Of a stretch of DNA of 64,000 bases, positions 9,526 through 19,868 are shown piece after piece. Position 1 is the first letter of the stretch, and each line of letters starts with the position of its first letter. The position numbers were made by a program, and so were the translations under genes. Source of the stretch: Macrococcus equipercicus. GTDB lineage: Bacteria; Bacillota; Bacilli; Staphylococcales; Staphylococcaceae. The notes under the pieces were generated by a model, which was given only the letters and a program-made list of their open reading frames with translations, did no database searches and had not been told where the DNA came from. Where the stretch lies: NCBI RefSeq assembly GCF_004359525.2, contig NZ_SCWC02000002.1:124001-188000 (forward strand), in the 5' to 3' direction.

Positions 9526-11817
9526 GTGAAAAAGCGTAGTAGAATCGTTGCCCTTGTACTGATCACTGTTCTGTTGTTCTCATTAATAGGGGTGACAGCT
9601 AAAACCATTATGAAGAATGTCAATCTTGGACTGGACCTGCAGGGCGGTTTTGAAGTACTGTACAAAGTAAAACCCCTTGAGACAGGTGACAAAATTGACG
9701 AGACAGCTGTCAAGGCGACAAGTGAGACACTGGAGTCCCGGGTCAACGTGCTCGGAGTTTCTGAACCTAAAATTCAGATTGAAGAAGGTAACCGGATCCG
9801 CGTACAGCTGGCCGGCGTGAAAGACCAGAACGAAGCGCGTGAAATACTGTCGACGAGCGCGAACTTAACGATTCGTGATGCTAATGATAAGCTGCTGCTG
9901 TCCGGTAAGGACCTTGTCCAAGGTGCTGCCAAGCAGGGATTCAAGCAGAATACGAATGAACCTAACGTCTTATTAAAGTTGAAGTCTGCCGATAAGTTCA
10001 GACAAGTGACAGAGAAAGTATCCAAGATGAATCCTAACATTATGGTCATCTGGATGGATTTTGAGAAAGGCAAGGACAGCTACAAGGAAGAAGTAAAACG
10101 TGAACAAGCAGGCAAGCAGCCGAAGTATGTCAGCGCTGCGACAGTAAGCCAGCCGATCAACTCAAGTGATGTCGAGATTTCAGGCGGGTTCTCCGGACAG
10201 GAAGGATTGCAGCGTGCTAAAAATATTTCAGCTTTACTGAACGCAGGCTCACTGCCGGTTAAACTTGATGAAATCTACTCGACTTCAGTCGGAGCCCAGT
10301 TTGGTCAGGATGCCCTGCACAAAACGCTGCTCGCTTCAGCAGTCGGGGTAGGCATCATCTTCCTGTTCATGCTGCTCTACTATAGACTGCCAGGGTTAAT
10401 CGCGGTCATCACATTATCAGCCTATATTTATTTGACGCTTGTAGCGTTCAATATGATCAACGGCGTGCTGACGCTGCCGGGTATCGCAGCCCTTGTGCTG
10501 GGTGTCGGTATGGCAGTCGATGCCAATATCATCATGTATGAACGGATCAAAGATGAACTGAAGATCGGCCGCAGCATTAAGCAGGCTTATCATAAAGGTT
10601 CCCAGTCATCATTTTTGACGATCTTTGATGCCAATATTACAACTGTGCTTGCGGCACTTGTGCTGTTTGTCTTCGGTGTGAGCAGTGTCAAAGGATTTGC
10701 GACGATGCTGCTGCTGGCGATTCTGATGAGTTTCATCACATCTGTCTTCATGACACGCCTGCTGCTGTCACTCGTGGTCAATTCCAATATGCTGAACGAC
10801 AAGTTCAGCTGGTTCGGTGTGAAACCATCTAACCGCTATGATTTAAGTGAAGGAATCGACGTCCATGACCTGCATTCAAGATGGGACCGCATCAATTTCG
10901 TCAAACTCGCGAAACCATTACTGATTGCATCAGCCATCACCATCCTGCTCGGTATTGCGTCACTTGCAATCTTCAAGCTTAACCTCGGCATCGATTTTGC
11001 GAGTGGTACGCGTGTCGATATTAAAAGCGCACAGCCGATTAAAGTGGATGAGCTGAAGCAGGAACTGACAGCTGTCAATCTGCCTGCTGACAATGTGACA
11101 CTTGCCGGCACCAACAATGAAAATGGTGTGGTGCAGTATAAGAAGGCACTGACGAAGAATGAAATTCAGGACTTGAAAACTGCGATTAACAACAAATACG
11201 GCTATGAGCCGAACGTTAACACCGTGTCGCCGATCATCGGTAAAGAACTTGCTAAAAATGCGATTATTGCAACGATCATTGCCTCATTAGGAATTATCCT
11301 GTACGTCACTTTACGGTTTGAATGGCGGATGGGGCTGACATCAGTACTTGCATTGCTGCATGACGCGTTTCTCATTGTGGCCATATTTAGTGTCATCAGA
11401 ATGGAAGTCGATATGACATTTATCGCAGCAGTGCTGACCATTATTGGTTATTCCATCAACGATACGATCGTGACGTTTGACCGTGTGCGTGAGAACTTGC
11501 GTAAAGTCAGAGTCATCACAGCACCTGAACAGATCGACCGGATCGTCAATAGTTCTATCAGACAGACGATGACACGCTCCATCAATACCGTGTTAACAGT
11601 CATCATCGTCGTTGTCGCGCTGCTGCTGTTCGGTGCACCAAGTATTTTCAACTTCTCGCTCGCCCTGCTCATCGGTTTGATGTCAGGGGTGTTCAGTTCA
11701 ATCTTCATCGCTGTCCCGTTATGGGGTATCCTGAAGAAACGCCAGCTGAAAAATAACGGCGGAAAACTGACCGTGTACGAAGAAAAGAAATCAAATGAAG
11801 AAAAGATTTACGTCTAA
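9526..11817 (+). CDS. secDF: Fused protein-export membrane protein SecDF
   Basis: 763 residues, SecD and SecF joined in one chain as usual in Bacillales. The SecD half has GLDLQGGFEVLY after the first span and the large periplasmic-type domain; the SecF half starts near residue 460 with GIDFASGTRVDI. About 12 membrane spans in total, with proton-relay segments VLGVGMAVDANIIMYER and TIIGYSINDTIVTFDR. SecDF uses the proton gradient to pull secreted proteins through SecYEG. GTG start 7 bases after GAGGTG. A strong terminator follows. Confidence 0.97.
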   Translation: MKKRSRIVALVLITVLLFSLIGVTAKTIMKNVNLGLDLQGGFEVLYKVKPLETGDKIDETAVKATSETLESRVNVLGVSEPKIQIEEGNRIRVQLAGVKDQNEAREILSTSANLTIRDANDKLLLSGKDLVQGAAKQGFKQNTNEPNVLLKLKSADKFRQVTEKVSKMNPNIMVIWMDFEKGKDSYKEEVKREQAGKQPKYVSAATVSQPINSSDVEISGGFSGQEGLQRAKNISALLNAGSLPVKLDEIYSTSVGAQFGQDALHKTLLASAVGVGIIFLFMLLYYRLPGLIAVITLSAYIYLTLVAFNMINGVLTLPGIAALVLGVGMAVDANIIMYERIKDELKIGRSIKQAYHKGSQSSFLTIFDANITTVLAALVLFVFGVSSVKGFATMLLLAILMSFITSVFMTRLLLSLVVNSNMLNDKFSWFGVKPSNRYDLSEGIDVHDLHSRWDRINFVKLAKPLLIASAITILLGIASLAIFKLNLGIDFASGTRVDIKSAQPIKVDELKQELTAVNLPADNVTLAGTNNENGVVQYKKALTKNEIQDLKTAINNKYGYEPNVNTVSPIIGKELAKNAIIATIIASLGIILYVTLRFEWRMGLTSVLALLHDAFLIVAIFSVIRMEVDMTFIAAVLTIIGYSINDTIVTFDRVRENLRKVRVITAPEQIDRIVNSSIRQTMTRSINTVLTVIIVVVALLLFGAPSIFNFSLALLIGLMSGVFSSIFIAVPLWGILKKRQLKNNGGKLTVYEEKKSNEEKIYV

Positions 11818-11820
11818 TTA

Positions 11821-11856
11821 AAAGACGCCGGGAATTTCTGTCCCGGCGTCTTTCTG
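11821..11856 (+). terminator. Intrinsic terminator after secDF
   Basis: A perfect 13-bp stem, 11821-11833 with 11841-11853, rich in G-C; short T tail. Confidence 0.85.
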
Positions 11857-11868
11857 CGTCAGCGGCAT

Positions 11869-11897
11869 TTGAGTTGATTGTAACGCTCATGTATAAT
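11869..11897 (+). promoter_or_regulatory. Sigma-A promoter of recJ
   Basis: TTGAGT 11869-11874, 17-base spacer, TATAAT 11892-11897, directly after the secDF terminator and 22 bases before the recJ start. Confidence 0.7.
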
Positions 11898-11918
11898 GAA
11901 ACGGTTAGGAGGATGACT

Positions 11919-14174
11919 ATGACCGTTAATAAACAATGGGTGACCGGAAGTTCAGAGGAACTGCTGCCATCTTTAGTTGAAGAATTCAAGATTTCCCCGT
12001 TAGTTCAAAAGGTGCTGGCAGCAAGAGGGCTGACAGAGCGCAGCGAGATAGCGGCATTACTGACTGATCAAAAGACGCACGACCCGTTCTTGATGTATGA
12101 TATGGCTAAAGCGGTCGACCGCATTCACGAAGCAGTCAGCAATGACGAACCGATTCTTGTCTACGGGGATTATGATGCAGACGGTGTGACCAGTGTCACC
12201 GTGCTGATGTATGCGCTGGAACAGCTGGGAGCCATGGCTGACTTTTATATTCCGAACCGCTTTACTGAAGGCTATGGGCCGAATGAAACGGCATTTAAAG
12301 AGGCAGCAGATGACGGTGTCGGCCTGATCATTACGGTTGATAACGGCATTAAAGGCCGGCACGAAGTTACAGTGGCGAAGTCGCTTGGCGTAGACGTCAT
12401 CATCACGGACCACCATGAAATCGGTGACGCACTGCCTGATGCCTATGCGGTCATCCATCCGGCACATCCCGACGGACACTATCCATGCCCTCATCTGGCA
12501 GGCGTCGGCGTCGCATACAAACTCGCCGCTGCACTGCTCGGACAAGATATCCCGGAAATGCTCGGACTCACTGCGGTCGGTACAGTCAGCGATCTTGTGC
12601 CGTTGACTGATGAGAACCGGACACTTGTGAAGCTCGGACTGCGCGAGCTCAATCAGCGGCCGCCGGTCGGTATTAAAGCGCTGCTCCAGCAGGCCGGGCA
12701 TAAAGGACTGGTCACTGAAGAGACAATCGGCTTTATGATCGGTCCGAGACTGAATGCGGTCGGCAGGCTGGATGACGCGAGACCTGCTGCTGACCTGCTG
12801 ATGGAGCAGGATATGACGTCAGCGGTCTTTCTCGCTGAGCAGGTGGAGCAGCTCAACGTCGAGCGGAAAAGCATTGTGGAGACCATAGTCGAGCAGGCAG
12901 CAGCGGCGGCTGAAGATAAGGTCGCGCGGGGCTTTAACTTTCTTGTCATTGCCGGTGAAGACTGGAATGAAGGAGTGCTCGGCATCGTTGCCTCAAAACT
13001 GATGGACCGCTACTATCTTCCGGTCATCGTACTGAACATCAACCGGGAAGCAGGTTATGCCAAAGGCTCGGCAAGAAGTATTCCTCAGCTCTCCATGTAT
13101 GATTACCTCGACCAGGAAATCGAACTGCTGACCAAGTTCGGCGGCCATCATATGGCAGCAGGACTGACACTGCCGCTTGATAATGTCAGCGAACTGGAAA
13201 GCCGGCTGAATGACCGGCTTGATCGATACTTAGCGGAGCATGAACTGCAGCCGGCCATCATCATTGATGCCGATGTCACGCTCGATGAGCTGACGGTCGA
13301 CCATATTTACGAGCTGGACCGGCTGCGTCCGTTCGGCACTGCTAATCCACAGCCGATTTTCAGTATCACGGGTTCAACGATCACTCAGATCAAGGCCATT
13401 GGTCAGCAGGCGAATCATCTGAAAATGACATTGAACGGCCGGCTGAACGTACTGAAATGGTCGGCAGGCGAACTGGTCAGAAAGTTTCCGGAAGGAACGA
13501 CGGTTGACGTGTGCGGCAGACTTCAGCTGAATGAGTGGAATAATCATGTATCGCCGCAGCTGATGATGGAAGACATGAAGTCAGATCAAATCCTTATGGT
13601 CGACTTCAGAAACCAGCATCCCCGCACATTCGCCTTCCTGAAAGATGAGCCGGTCATCTATGTGATCAACCGCAACCGCAGAAAGAACAGCGATCACTAT
13701 TATTTTTATGGTGATAATATAGCGGGCCATGATAAAATTGTACTGAGGGATCTGCCGGATAATCTTGACTTGTTTCAGCAGACGATGCGGTCATCGACTG
13801 CCAGTCAAATGTATATCATCTTCCATGAAGCGAAGCAGGTCTACTTCGAAGGGATGCCAAGTCTGCAGCAATTTCGGGAACTCTATAAGCTGATGGTCAA
13901 TCGGCCGGTCGTGCTGTCACAGCATGGTATGACGTTGACCGCGCGACTGAATGTCACGCCGAACGTGCTGCTGTTTATGCTCGCCGTCCTTACGGAACTC
14001 GGCGTCGTCAGTGTGACCGGAGAAACTTATCAGCTTGATTTAACGGCCGGCAAAGTGGATATTCCGTCAGCCGTCTGTTATCAGCAGCGGGAACAGCAAC
14101 TGAAAATGGAGCAGCAGCTGCTGTTTGCTTCATTCGACAGCATTAAGCAGCTTATTCTGGATAATATGAATTAG
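11919..14174 (+). CDS. recJ: Single-stranded-DNA exonuclease RecJ
   Basis: 751 residues from ATG 11919, 6 bases after AGGAGG; in-frame starts upstream overlap the promoter. DHH-family motifs: YGDYDADG at 82-89 and DHHE at 164-167; DHHA1 motif GGHHMAAGLTL; an OB-fold (TAVGT, INVLKW region) and the extra C-terminal domain of Firmicutes RecJ. It degrades 5' single strands in recombination and mismatch/base-excision repair. Followed after 15 bases by apt, in the order conserved in Staphylococcaceae. Confidence 0.95.
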   Translation: MTVNKQWVTGSSEELLPSLVEEFKISPLVQKVLAARGLTERSEIAALLTDQKTHDPFLMYDMAKAVDRIHEAVSNDEPILVYGDYDADGVTSVTVLMYALEQLGAMADFYIPNRFTEGYGPNETAFKEAADDGVGLIITVDNGIKGRHEVTVAKSLGVDVIITDHHEIGDALPDAYAVIHPAHPDGHYPCPHLAGVGVAYKLAAALLGQDIPEMLGLTAVGTVSDLVPLTDENRTLVKLGLRELNQRPPVGIKALLQQAGHKGLVTEETIGFMIGPRLNAVGRLDDARPAADLLMEQDMTSAVFLAEQVEQLNVERKSIVETIVEQAAAAAEDKVARGFNFLVIAGEDWNEGVLGIVASKLMDRYYLPVIVLNINREAGYAKGSARSIPQLSMYDYLDQEIELLTKFGGHHMAAGLTLPLDNVSELESRLNDRLDRYLAEHELQPAIIIDADVTLDELTVDHIYELDRLRPFGTANPQPIFSITGSTITQIKAIGQQANHLKMTLNGRLNVLKWSAGELVRKFPEGTTVDVCGRLQLNEWNNHVSPQLMMEDMKSDQILMVDFRNQHPRTFAFLKDEPVIYVINRNRRKNSDHYYFYGDNIAGHDKIVLRDLPDNLDLFQQTMRSSTASQMYIIFHEAKQVYFEGMPSLQQFRELYKLMVNRPVVLSQHGMTLTARLNVTPNVLLFMLAVLTELGVVSVTGETYQLDLTAGKVDIPSAVCYQQREQQLKMEQQLLFASFDSIKQLILDNMN

Positions 14175-14189
14175 TCACAGGAGGATATT

Positions 14190-14711
14190 ATGGATTTAAA
14201 ACAGTATATAGCAGAAGTACAGGACTGGCCGAAAGCGGGTGTCAGCTTTAAAGATATCACGACGATTATGGATAACGGGGAAGCTTATAAATATGCGACC
14301 GACCAAATCGTCGACTTTGCGAAAGAAAAGCAGATTGACCTTGTCGTCGGGCCGGAAGCGCGCGGCTTTATCATCGGCTGCCCGGTGAGCTACGCGCTCG
14401 GCATCGGTTTCGCACCGGTAAGAAAAGAAGGGAAACTGCCGCGTGAAGTGATCCGCTATGAATACGACCTTGAATACGGATCAAATGTCCTGACGATGCA
14501 TAAAGATGCCATCAAACCAGGCCAGCGCGTGCTGATAACCGACGATCTGCTGGCAACCGGCGGCACGATTGAAGCGACGATCAAGCTTGTCGAAGAGCTC
14601 GGCGGCATTGTCGCAGGTATTGCCTTCATCATTGATCTGAAGTATTTGAATGGTATGGCAAAGCTGAAAGGTTATGACGTGCTCTCCCTTGTATCATACG
14701 ACGAAGAATAA
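14190..14711 (+). CDS. apt: Adenine phosphoribosyltransferase
   Basis: 173 residues, beginning [20 protein letters not shown]. The PRPP-binding loop is [16 protein letters not shown], and [10 protein letters not shown] is the adenine-side motif. It makes AMP from adenine and PRPP. The substrate adenine is also released by MtnN, encoded at 43.6 kb. AGGAGG precedes the start. A terminator overlaps its stop codon. Confidence 0.97.
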   Translation: MDLKQYIAEVQDWPKAGVSFKDITTIMDNGEAYKYATDQIVDFAKEKQIDLVVGPEARGFIIGCPVSYALGIGFAPVRKEGKLPREVIRYEYDLEYGSNVLTMHKDAIKPGQRVLITDDLLATGGTIEATIKLVEELGGIVAGIAFIIDLKYLNGMAKLKGYDVLSLVSYDEE

Positions 14712-14740
14712 TGCAGCGCATGCTGTTTTATTCTTTTTTT
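14707..14740 (+). terminator. Intrinsic terminator after apt
   Basis: 11-bp stem with one mismatch (14707-14717 with 14722-14732), GCAT loop and a C-T7 tail; the apt stop codon lies in the 5' arm. Confidence 0.65.
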
Positions 14741-14806
14741 CATATGTTTATTTATCATAAAATATGTAGTATGATATTAACATTATTAAATAAGTGAGGT
14801 GACTGC

Positions 14807-16999
14807 ATGAATAACGAATATCCATACACTGTAGATGATGTGCTGGCGATGACGAAAGCGTATTTGACAGATGAGGATTATCAGCTTGTTGTAAAGAGTT
14901 ATGAGCTTGCTGAAAAAGCCCACGCAGGCCAGTTCCGCAAAAATGGATTGCCTTATATCATGCATCCCATTCAGGTGGCAGGCATTCTAGCTGAAATGAA
15001 ACTGGATAGTCCGACTATTATCGCCGGATTTCTGCACGACGTCGTCGAGGATACGCCATATACTTACGAAGATTTAAAGGACATGTTCAATGAAGAGGTC
15101 GCGGCCATTGTTGACGGGGTGACTAAGCTTGAGAAAGTGAAGTACCGGTCTAAGGCAGAGCAGCAGGCGGAAAATCACCGTAAGCTGTTTATCGCTATCG
15201 CTAAAGATGTCCGGGTCATTCTCGTCAAACTCGCTGACAGATTACATAATATGCGGACATTGAAAGCGATGCCGCATGAGAAGCAGATCAGAATTTCCAA
15301 GGAGACGCTTGAAATATATGCCCCGCTTGCTCACCGGCTCGGTATTAACACCATCAAGTGGGAGCTGGAAGACATCTCGCTCCGCTACATCGATAACATC
15401 CAGTACTTCCGCATCGTTCATCTCATGAAGAAAAAGCGCAGCGAACGGGAAGCGTATATCGACAATGCGATTGAGAACATTGCCCATGAAATGAAGATTA
15501 CAGGTATCGACGGAGATATTTCCGGCCGTCCGAAACACATTTACAGTATTTACCGTAAGATGGTCAAGCAGAAGAAGCAGTTCGACCAGATATTCGATCT
15601 GCTGGCCATCCGTATCATCGTTGAATCCATCAAGGACTGCTACGCTGTGCTGGGACTGGTCCATACATTATGGAAACCGATGCCCGGCCGTTTCAAGGAC
15701 TATATCGCAATGCCGAAGCCGAACATGTATCAGTCGCTGCATACAACGGTCGTCGGTCCAAACGGAGATCCGCTCGAAATACAGATCCGGACGCGCGAAA
15801 TGCACGAAGTTGCTGAGCACGGTGTCGCGGCTCACTGGGCCTACAAAGAAGGCAAGACGATCGTCAATCCGGATGAAGCCAAGAACTTAAGCAATATGGA
15901 CTGGATCAAGGAGATTGAGGAGACGGATTCCACGTCGATGGATGCGGAAGCCTTTATGGAGTCGCTGAAATACGATCTGCAGAGTGATAAGGTGTATGTC
16001 TTCACGCCGGAAAGTGACGTCGTGGAGCTGCCGCTCGGTGCGGTGCCGATTGATTTTGCGTATGCCGTCCACAGTGAAGTCGGCAATAAGATGATCGGGG
16101 CGAAAGTGAACGGTAAAATTGTGCCGATTGATTACCAGCTGCATACCGGTGATATCATTGAGATCCGGACATCTAAACATTCATACGGACCGAGCCGTGA
16201 CTGGCTGAAAATCGTTAAATCGTCCAGTGCGAAGAGTAAGATCCGCAGTTTCTTCAAGAAGCAGGACCGCTCAAGCAATGTTGAAAAAGGTAAATTTATG
16301 ATTGAAGCGGAGATCAAAGATCAGGGTTACCGGGCCGATGAAGTGCTGACGGCGGATAACTTCAATGTGCTGATGGATAAGTACCGCTTCTCACAGATGG
16401 ATGATATTTATGCAGCCGTCGGTTTTGGTGGTCTTGCGGCAGGCAGTGTCGTCGCGAAAATGACCGAGAAGCTGAGAGTCAAGCAGAAGGAACAGGCACT
16501 GAATCAAGTGCAGGAAGTCAATAAGTCGCTGAATATCAAGCGGGATATTCAGACCGAATCCGGCGTCTACGTGGAAGGCATGGACAATATGCTGATCAAA
16601 TTGTCGAAGTGCTGTAACCCGGTGCCGGGAGACGAGATAATCGGCTACATCACAAAAGGTCACGGTGTCAAAGTCCACCGTACGGACTGTCCTAACATTA
16701 AGGACGAGACTGAGCGGATCATCGATGTGGAATGGGTGGAATCCACGAACTCCAACAAGACGTATCAAGTGGACCTTGAGATCACTGCCTATGACCGCAA
16801 TGGTCTGCTGAATGAAGTGCTGCAGGCTGTGAATTCCACTAAAATAGCGCTTGTCCAGGTGAACGGCCGCGCCGACATCGACAAGCGGGCTAAAATCAAT
16901 ATCGGCATTATGGTCAAGAACGTCAATGATATATATAAAGTCGTGGAAAAAATAAAGCAGTTAAGTGATATCTACACTGTGACCCGAATCTGGAACTGA
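14807..16999 (+). CDS. relA: Bifunctional (p)ppGpp synthetase/hydrolase Rel
   Basis: 730 residues. Domains in order: HD hydrolase (His53 in YIMHP, HD at 77-78 in LHDVVEDT, so hydrolysis is intact), synthetase ([19 protein letters not shown] and [16 protein letters not shown]), TGS ([17 protein letters not shown]), helical and zinc-finger-like region ([23 protein letters not shown]) and C-terminal ACT. It makes ppGpp on stalled ribosomes and degrades it otherwise. Ribosome site GAGGTG. A TATGAT -10 at 14770-14775 with a poor -35 is the only visible promoter. Confidence 0.97.
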   Translation: MNNEYPYTVDDVLAMTKAYLTDEDYQLVVKSYELAEKAHAGQFRKNGLPYIMHPIQVAGILAEMKLDSPTIIAGFLHDVVEDTPYTYEDLKDMFNEEVAAIVDGVTKLEKVKYRSKAEQQAENHRKLFIAIAKDVRVILVKLADRLHNMRTLKAMPHEKQIRISKETLEIYAPLAHRLGINTIKWELEDISLRYIDNIQYFRIVHLMKKKRSEREAYIDNAIENIAHEMKITGIDGDISGRPKHIYSIYRKMVKQKKQFDQIFDLLAIRIIVESIKDCYAVLGLVHTLWKPMPGRFKDYIAMPKPNMYQSLHTTVVGPNGDPLEIQIRTREMHEVAEHGVAAHWAYKEGKTIVNPDEAKNLSNMDWIKEIEETDSTSMDAEAFMESLKYDLQSDKVYVFTPESDVVELPLGAVPIDFAYAVHSEVGNKMIGAKVNGKIVPIDYQLHTGDIIEIRTSKHSYGPSRDWLKIVKSSSAKSKIRSFFKKQDRSSNVEKGKFMIEAEIKDQGYRADEVLTADNFNVLMDKYRFSQMDDIYAAVGFGGLAAGSVVAKMTEKLRVKQKEQALNQVQEVNKSLNIKRDIQTESGVYVEGMDNMLIKLSKCCNPVPGDEIIGYITKGHGVKVHRTDCPNIKDETERIIDVEWVESTNSNKTYQVDLEITAYDRNGLLNEVLQAVNSTKIALVQVNGRADIDKRAKINIGIMVKNVNDIYKVVEKIKQLSDIYTVTRIWN

Positions 17000-17007
17000 G
17001 GTGTATG

Positions 17008-17460
17008 ATGAAAGTTGTATTACAGAGAGTGAAGCGCGCATCAGTTAAAAGTGCAGCTATGTATCATGAGATCGGGCCGGGGTTGCTACTGTTAGTCGGT
17101 ATCGGCGAAGAAACGGTCGAACAGGACGTGCCGGTTATGGCGAAAAAGATAGTGCAGGCCCGGTTATTTGAAGACCATGAAGATAAGATGAATCTGTCCA
17201 TCAAGGAAATAGGCGGCGAAATTTTGTCGATTTCCCAGTTCACCTTATATGCGGACGTGCGAAAAGGGAACCGTCCCAGCTTCACGCGTGCGATGAGACC
17301 GGATACCGCGCGTGCTTTTTATGAGTCGTTCAATCGTCAGCTGGCAGCTGAAGGTGTGACTGTTAAACCAGGCGATTTCGGTGAGATGATGGATATCGAG
17401 CTCATCAATGACGGGCCGGTCACTGTTATTTATGAATGCCATGAAGGTAAAATCCGATGA
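17008..17460 (+). CDS. dtd: D-aminoacyl-tRNA deacylase
   Basis: 150 residues starting MKVVLQRVKRASV at ATG 17008, preceded by GAGGTG that overlaps the relA stop; an ATG one codon earlier is also possible. DTD motifs SQFTLYADVRKGNRPSF and NDGPVTVIYE are present. It hydrolyses D-amino acids (and Gly mischarged on tRNA-Ala) from tRNA. Coupled with relA and, by an ATGA overlap, with lytH. Confidence 0.95.
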   Translation: MKVVLQRVKRASVKSAAMYHEIGPGLLLLVGIGEETVEQDVPVMAKKIVQARLFEDHEDKMNLSIKEIGGEILSISQFTLYADVRKGNRPSFTRAMRPDTARAFYESFNRQLAAEGVTVKPGDFGEMMDIELINDGPVTVIYECHEGKIR

Positions 17461-18305
17461 GCCGCATTAAACTGAAGAAGGCACCATTATCCATCGTACT
17501 TGCATTAATAATAGGCATCCTTATAGCAGTGACTGCTTTTTATTTAATGAGCGGTCAGGCGGAAGCGCCTAAACGACTGACCATGATTGAAAACAACGAA
17601 CTGCGGACAGGTCCGGAGGCTGCCTATCCCGTTATTTTTGAAGTGCAAAAAGGTGAACAGTTCGCGATTATTGAACGCCGCGGCAAATGGTTCTATGTGC
17701 AGGGAGACGATAAAATAGGCTGGATTGCGGGCTGGCATACGAACCTTAATATCGCGAAGGACCAGGTCGTGCAGCAGAATCCGTTCAAAGGCAGAACGGT
17801 CATTGTGGACCCTGGTCACGGGGGCTCCGACCAAGGCGCAAGCAGTAAGTCAGGAACACTGGAAAAAGAAGTGACATTGAAGACCGGACTCATGCTGCGC
17901 GACAAACTGAAGGCTGAAGGCGCACGCGTCATCATGACACGTGACAGTGACGAATATGTCAAGCTGAAAGACCGGCAGGGTGTGGCTGATGCTTTTATCA
18001 GCATTCACAGTGACGCACTCGGTGAAAGTTCCCCGCACGGATTGACGGTCTACTATTACAAGGATTCTCAGAAGCCGTTAGCTGATACACTGCATTTAGC
18101 GATCAAGAATAAAACGCTGCTCTCCGATAGAGGTGTCAGACAGGAGAACTTCCAGGTGATCCGCCAGACAAAGATACCTGCTGTACTGCTGGAGCTTGGT
18201 TATATCAGCAATCCGACTGATGAGCTGATGATGACCGACAAAACTGACCGCCAGCTGGTGACGACTGCTATCGTCGATGGACTGAGAAACTACTTCCTCT
18301 ATTAG
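17457..18305 (+). CDS. lytH: N-acetylmuramoyl-L-alanine amidase LytH
   Basis: 282 residues: a membrane anchor at about 13-32, an SH3-like domain (about 40-100, ELRTGPEAAYPVIF, GKWFYVQGDDKIGWIAGW) and an amidase_3 catalytic domain with zinc-ligand motifs VDPGHGGSDQGA and SIHSDALGE and the closing Glu in LLELGYISN. In S. aureus, LytH with its partner ActH trims uncrosslinked peptidoglycan. Start ATG overlaps the dtd stop. Confidence 0.92.
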   Translation: MSRIKLKKAPLSIVLALIIGILIAVTAFYLMSGQAEAPKRLTMIENNELRTGPEAAYPVIFEVQKGEQFAIIERRGKWFYVQGDDKIGWIAGWHTNLNIAKDQVVQQNPFKGRTVIVDPGHGGSDQGASSKSGTLEKEVTLKTGLMLRDKLKAEGARVIMTRDSDEYVKLKDRQGVADAFISIHSDALGESSPHGLTVYYYKDSQKPLADTLHLAIKNKTLLSDRGVRQENFQVIRQTKIPAVLLELGYISNPTDELMMTDKTDRQLVTTAIVDGLRNYFLY

Positions 18306-18306
18306 C

Positions 18307-18335
18307 TTGACTTTAACGCAATGAAGAAGTAAGAT
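18307..18335 (+). promoter_or_regulatory. Sigma-A promoter of hisS-aspS
   Basis: TTGACT 18307-18312, 17-base spacer, TAAGAT 18330-18335. It starts one base after lytH ends and feeds the T-box leader. Confidence 0.75.
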
Positions 18336-18341
18336 GAATTT

Positions 18342-18586
18342 AATTGAAAATTATAACCGCTAGAACCTGTCAAAGTGATATCCCTTTCTTCGAAGAGACG
18401 TCTGCAGCTGCTGAAAGCAGACGAGAAACATATGACTGTGAACAACAGGTGAGGTCGTTCTATGAAAAGTAGAGCCGTCAGACAAACGATACTTGTCCTT
18501 AAGAGTGGATACTTCATGTATCAATTTGGGTGGCAACACGGTTATTTCGTCCCTTATACGCATCAGCGTATAAGGGGCTTTTTTAT
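18342..18586 (+). promoter_or_regulatory. T-box riboswitch of hisS-aspS, predicted tRNA-Asn specificity
   Basis: The T-box core GGGTGGCAACACGG at 18528-18541 and the terminator (18551-18561 with 18566-18576, then T6) are clear. In Stem I, ACCTGT 18365-18370 pairs with ACAGGT 18445-18450; three bases after the 5' strand comes an AGTG turn (18074-like geometry at 18374-18377), as in the alaS leader. Counting the same way as in alaS, the specifier is AAC (18441-18443), an Asn codon. The acceptor-pairing UGGN is UGGC (18531-18534), which fits discriminator G73 (Asn, Asp) and not the C73 of bacterial tRNA-His. Confidence 0.85.
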
Positions 18587-18605
18587 TTTAAAGGAGGTCA
18601 AGATA

Positions 18606-19868
18606 ATGATCAGTATACCAAGAGGAACGCAGGATATTCTGCCGCAAGATACGCCGAAATGGCGCTACGTTGAAGCGAAGTTAAATGAAATCGCAGCGGC
18701 TTATAACTATAAAGAAATCAGAACACCAATGTTTGAAAGCACTGACCTGTTTGCAAGAGGGGTCGGCGACTCAACTGACATCGTCCAGAAAGAAATGTAC
18801 ACATTCAAGGATAAGAGCGACCGCAGTATGACGCTCCGGCCGGAAGGGACGGCAGCCGTCGTCCGCAGCTATATCGAGAACAAGATGCACGGCGACGCGA
18901 ATCAGCCGATTAAACTTTACTACACGGGGCCGATGTTCCGCTATGAGCGTAAACAAAAAGGACGTTACCGTCAGTTTGTCCAGTTTGGTGTCGAAGCGAT
19001 TGGTGCAGAAAATCCTGCCATCGACGCAGAAGTGCTGCACATGCTCTATCATATTTACAGCTCGTTCGGTCTGAAATCATTGAAGCTCGTCATCAATTCC
19101 ATCGGTGACATCGACTCCCGTAAAGAGTATAAGGATGCGCTCGTCGAGCATTTCACGCCGTACATCGGCGCGTTCTGTCAGGACTGTCAGAACCGTCTGC
19201 ACAAAAATCCGATGCGCATTCTTGACTGCAAGGTGGACAAAGATCAGCCGTCCGTGGCAAGTGCGCCGAAAATCACGGACTACTTGAATGATTACTCGAA
19301 GAACTATTACAATGAAGTGAAGAAATATCTGGACAGACTCGGCATTCCTTATATGGAAGATGCAAGCCTTGTCCGCGGACTGGATTATTATACGCATACA
19401 GCGTTTGAGATGATGAGTGAAGCGGAAGGGTTCGGTGCTATTACGACATTATGCGGCGGCGGCCGTTACAACGGGCTGCTTGAGATGCTGGACGGTCCGA
19501 GTGAGACAGGGATCGGTTTCGCACTCAGTATCGAACGTCTGCTGCTTGCACTGGAAGCAGAAGGCATTGAACTTGAGACAGATGAACGGCTGGACCTCTT
19601 TATCGTGACGATGCCTGAGACGATGAACGATGCGGTGAAGCTGATCGCTGACCTGCGGGTGCAGGGCGTCAGAGCAGATATGGATTACCTGGACCGCAAG
19701 ATGAAGGCGCAGATGAAGCAGGCAGACCGGTTGAACGCAAAGTATACTTTCGTGCTCGGCGGCAATGAGCTCGAGACAGGCACAGTCAAATTAAAAGAAA
19801 TGACATCAGGTGACGTCACGGATGTTAAACTGGAAGAAATCGCACTTTACTTGAAGGAGAGAGCATAA
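18606..19868 (+). CDS. hisS: Histidyl-tRNA synthetase
   Basis: 420 residues from ATG 18606 (after AAAGGAGG), beginning [16 protein letters not shown]. Class II motifs: motif 2 [14 protein letters not shown], the His-specific [15 protein letters not shown] and GGGRYNGL, and a C-terminal anticodon-binding domain. It charges tRNA-His. The frame is open upstream into the leader, but that part is T-box RNA, not coding. Stop overlaps the aspS start by one base. Confidence 0.97.
   Translation: MISIPRGTQDILPQDTPKWRYVEAKLNEIAAAYNYKEIRTPMFESTDLFARGVGDSTDIVQKEMYTFKDKSDRSMTLRPEGTAAVVRSYIENKMHGDANQPIKLYYTGPMFRYERKQKGRYRQFVQFGVEAIGAENPAIDAEVLHMLYHIYSSFGLKSLKLVINSIGDIDSRKEYKDALVEHFTPYIGAFCQDCQNRLHKNPMRILDCKVDKDQPSVASAPKITDYLNDYSKNYYNEVKKYLDRLGIPYMEDASLVRGLDYYTHTAFEMMSEAEGFGAITTLCGGGRYNGLLEMLDGPSETGIGFALSIERLLLALEAEGIELETDERLDLFIVTMPETMNDAVKLIADLRVQGVRADMDYLDRKMKAQMKQADRLNAKYTFVLGGNELETGTVKLKEMTSGDVTDVKLEEIALYLKERA

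Noticed and set aside
12057-12701. 214-residue - strand ORF inside recJ
   Set aside because: Antisense shadow of conserved DHH-domain codons; no independent support.
18462-18605. N-terminal extension of hisS (open frame to 18462)
   Set aside because: The region is T-box antiterminator/terminator RNA; AAAGGAGG and the conserved N-terminus place the start at 18606.
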